Program-made: the position numbers and the translations under genes
Assembly: GCA_029213005.1 (NCBI GenBank)
Contig: JARGPI010000018.1
Coordinates: 1-64,000, forward strand
Reading direction: 5' to 3'
Length of the DNA: 64,000 nucleotides
Source of the DNA: Verrucomicrobiales bacterium
GTDB lineage: Bacteria; Verrucomicrobiota; Verrucomicrobiia; Verrucomicrobiales; DEV007
Shown: piece by piece, positions 63,857 to 64,000 of the stretch
Position numbering within the stretch: position 1 is the stretch's first letter
How the letters are laid out: each line of letters starts with the position of its first letter
Notes under the pieces: model-generated
Database searches by the model: none
What the model was told of the DNA's origin: nothing
Seen by the model: the letters and a program-made list of their open reading frames with translations, nothing else

Positions 63857-64000
63857 ATGAGCAAGCTTGATTTTCAACCTTTCTTAATAATTAAGGAGCT
63901 GTTTGTGTTTTCTTTATTGTTTTTCGTTTCGATTGCCGGAAGCGCGATGGATCTCGAAGATATGATCCGGGAGGCGTTGAAATGCAATCCAGAGCTTCAG
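63857..64000 (+). CDS. TolC-family outer-membrane efflux protein, 5' end only
   Basis: The frame is open to the window edge. From ATG 63857 the leader is MSKLDFQPFLIIKELFVFSL followed by LFFVSIAGSA, a plausible signal peptide; a GTG at 63905 has a better Shine-Dalgarno (AAGGAG, six bases away) but no charged n-region. The mature start MDLEDMIREALKCNPELQ is the classic first helix of TolC/OEP proteins. It follows the HMA lipoprotein gene on the same strand, suggesting a heavy-metal RND (Cus/Czc-like) operon that continues beyond the window. Confidence 0.7.
   Translation, partial: MSKLDFQPFLIIKELFVFSLLFFVSIAGSAMDLEDMIREALKCNPELQ

Noticed and set aside
1..64000. CRISPR array or rRNA genes
   Set aside because: No regularly spaced short direct repeats and no rRNA-like sequence were seen anywhere in the window.

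Overview
The window looks like a chromosomal segment of a member of the PVC superphylum, most probably Verrucomicrobiota. This is an inference from gene content, since no marker gene such as rRNA is present. The supporting content is: five secreted Cys-type sulfatases, a Ser/Thr kinase fused to a WD40-type propeller, a large PQQ-type sugar dehydrogenase with PKD, cytochrome c and carbohydrate-binding-like parts, LVIVD-repeat and heparinase-like secreted proteins, and intergenic regions rich in palindromes with REP-associated (Y1) transposase genes or remnants.

Layout. 0.6-11.5 kb: SGNH hydrolase, four sulfatases, a DHFR-like reductase, a small membrane protein and a CehA/McbA-type PHP metallohydrolase. 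The fourth sulfatase (9950-11503) has strikingly C-rich codons. 11.5-12.4 kb: transposase tail and a dispersed repeat. 12.4-19.4 kb: a minus-strand RND efflux operon whose first gene fuses a periplasmic-binding-protein-like domain to a TolC-like channel. 19.5-24.2 kb: fifth sulfatase, a possible 59-residue secreted peptide, a Y1 transposase and an LVIVD propeller. 24.2-29.6 kb: an accessory region with a methyltransferase between two copies of a ~168-bp direct repeat, transposase remnants, two secreted orphan proteins, a decayed kinase N-terminus and a 5'-truncated YARHG fragment. 29.6-33.6 kb: large kinase-WD40-discoidin-like protein interrupted by a +1 shift in a G8 run. 33.9-37.4 kb: Tat-exported heparinase II/III-like protein. 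37.9-41.8 kb: six-gene ECF42-type sigma factor operon with YCII/DGPF, VOC, DUF1428 and SRPBCC proteins. 42-46.4 kb: two hypothetical genes, a MITE-like element and the sugar dehydrogenase. 46.7-53.1 kb: lone E1-beta-like gene, then pelD-pelE-pelF-pelG without pelABC. 53.1-57.5 kb: a conserved hypothetical, a TIM-barrel isomerase-like protein, a nest of three palindromes, an orphan Wadjet JetA homologue (DUF3375) and tRNA-Arg(CCT). 57.7-62.7 kb: isochorismatase-like hydrolase, then a Ku-LigD-topoisomerase IB NHEJ operon.

The most interesting signal is at the right edge (63439-63738). It is a 99-codon lipoprotein-like gene with a heavy-metal-associated domain. It carries an in-frame TGA exactly where the first metal-binding cysteine belongs, followed at the expected distance by a perfect hairpin with G as the first loop base. 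This fits a bacterial SECIS, so the gene is a candidate selenoprotein that standard gene calling would miss. A TolC-like gene follows it and runs off the window, suggesting a metal-efflux setting.
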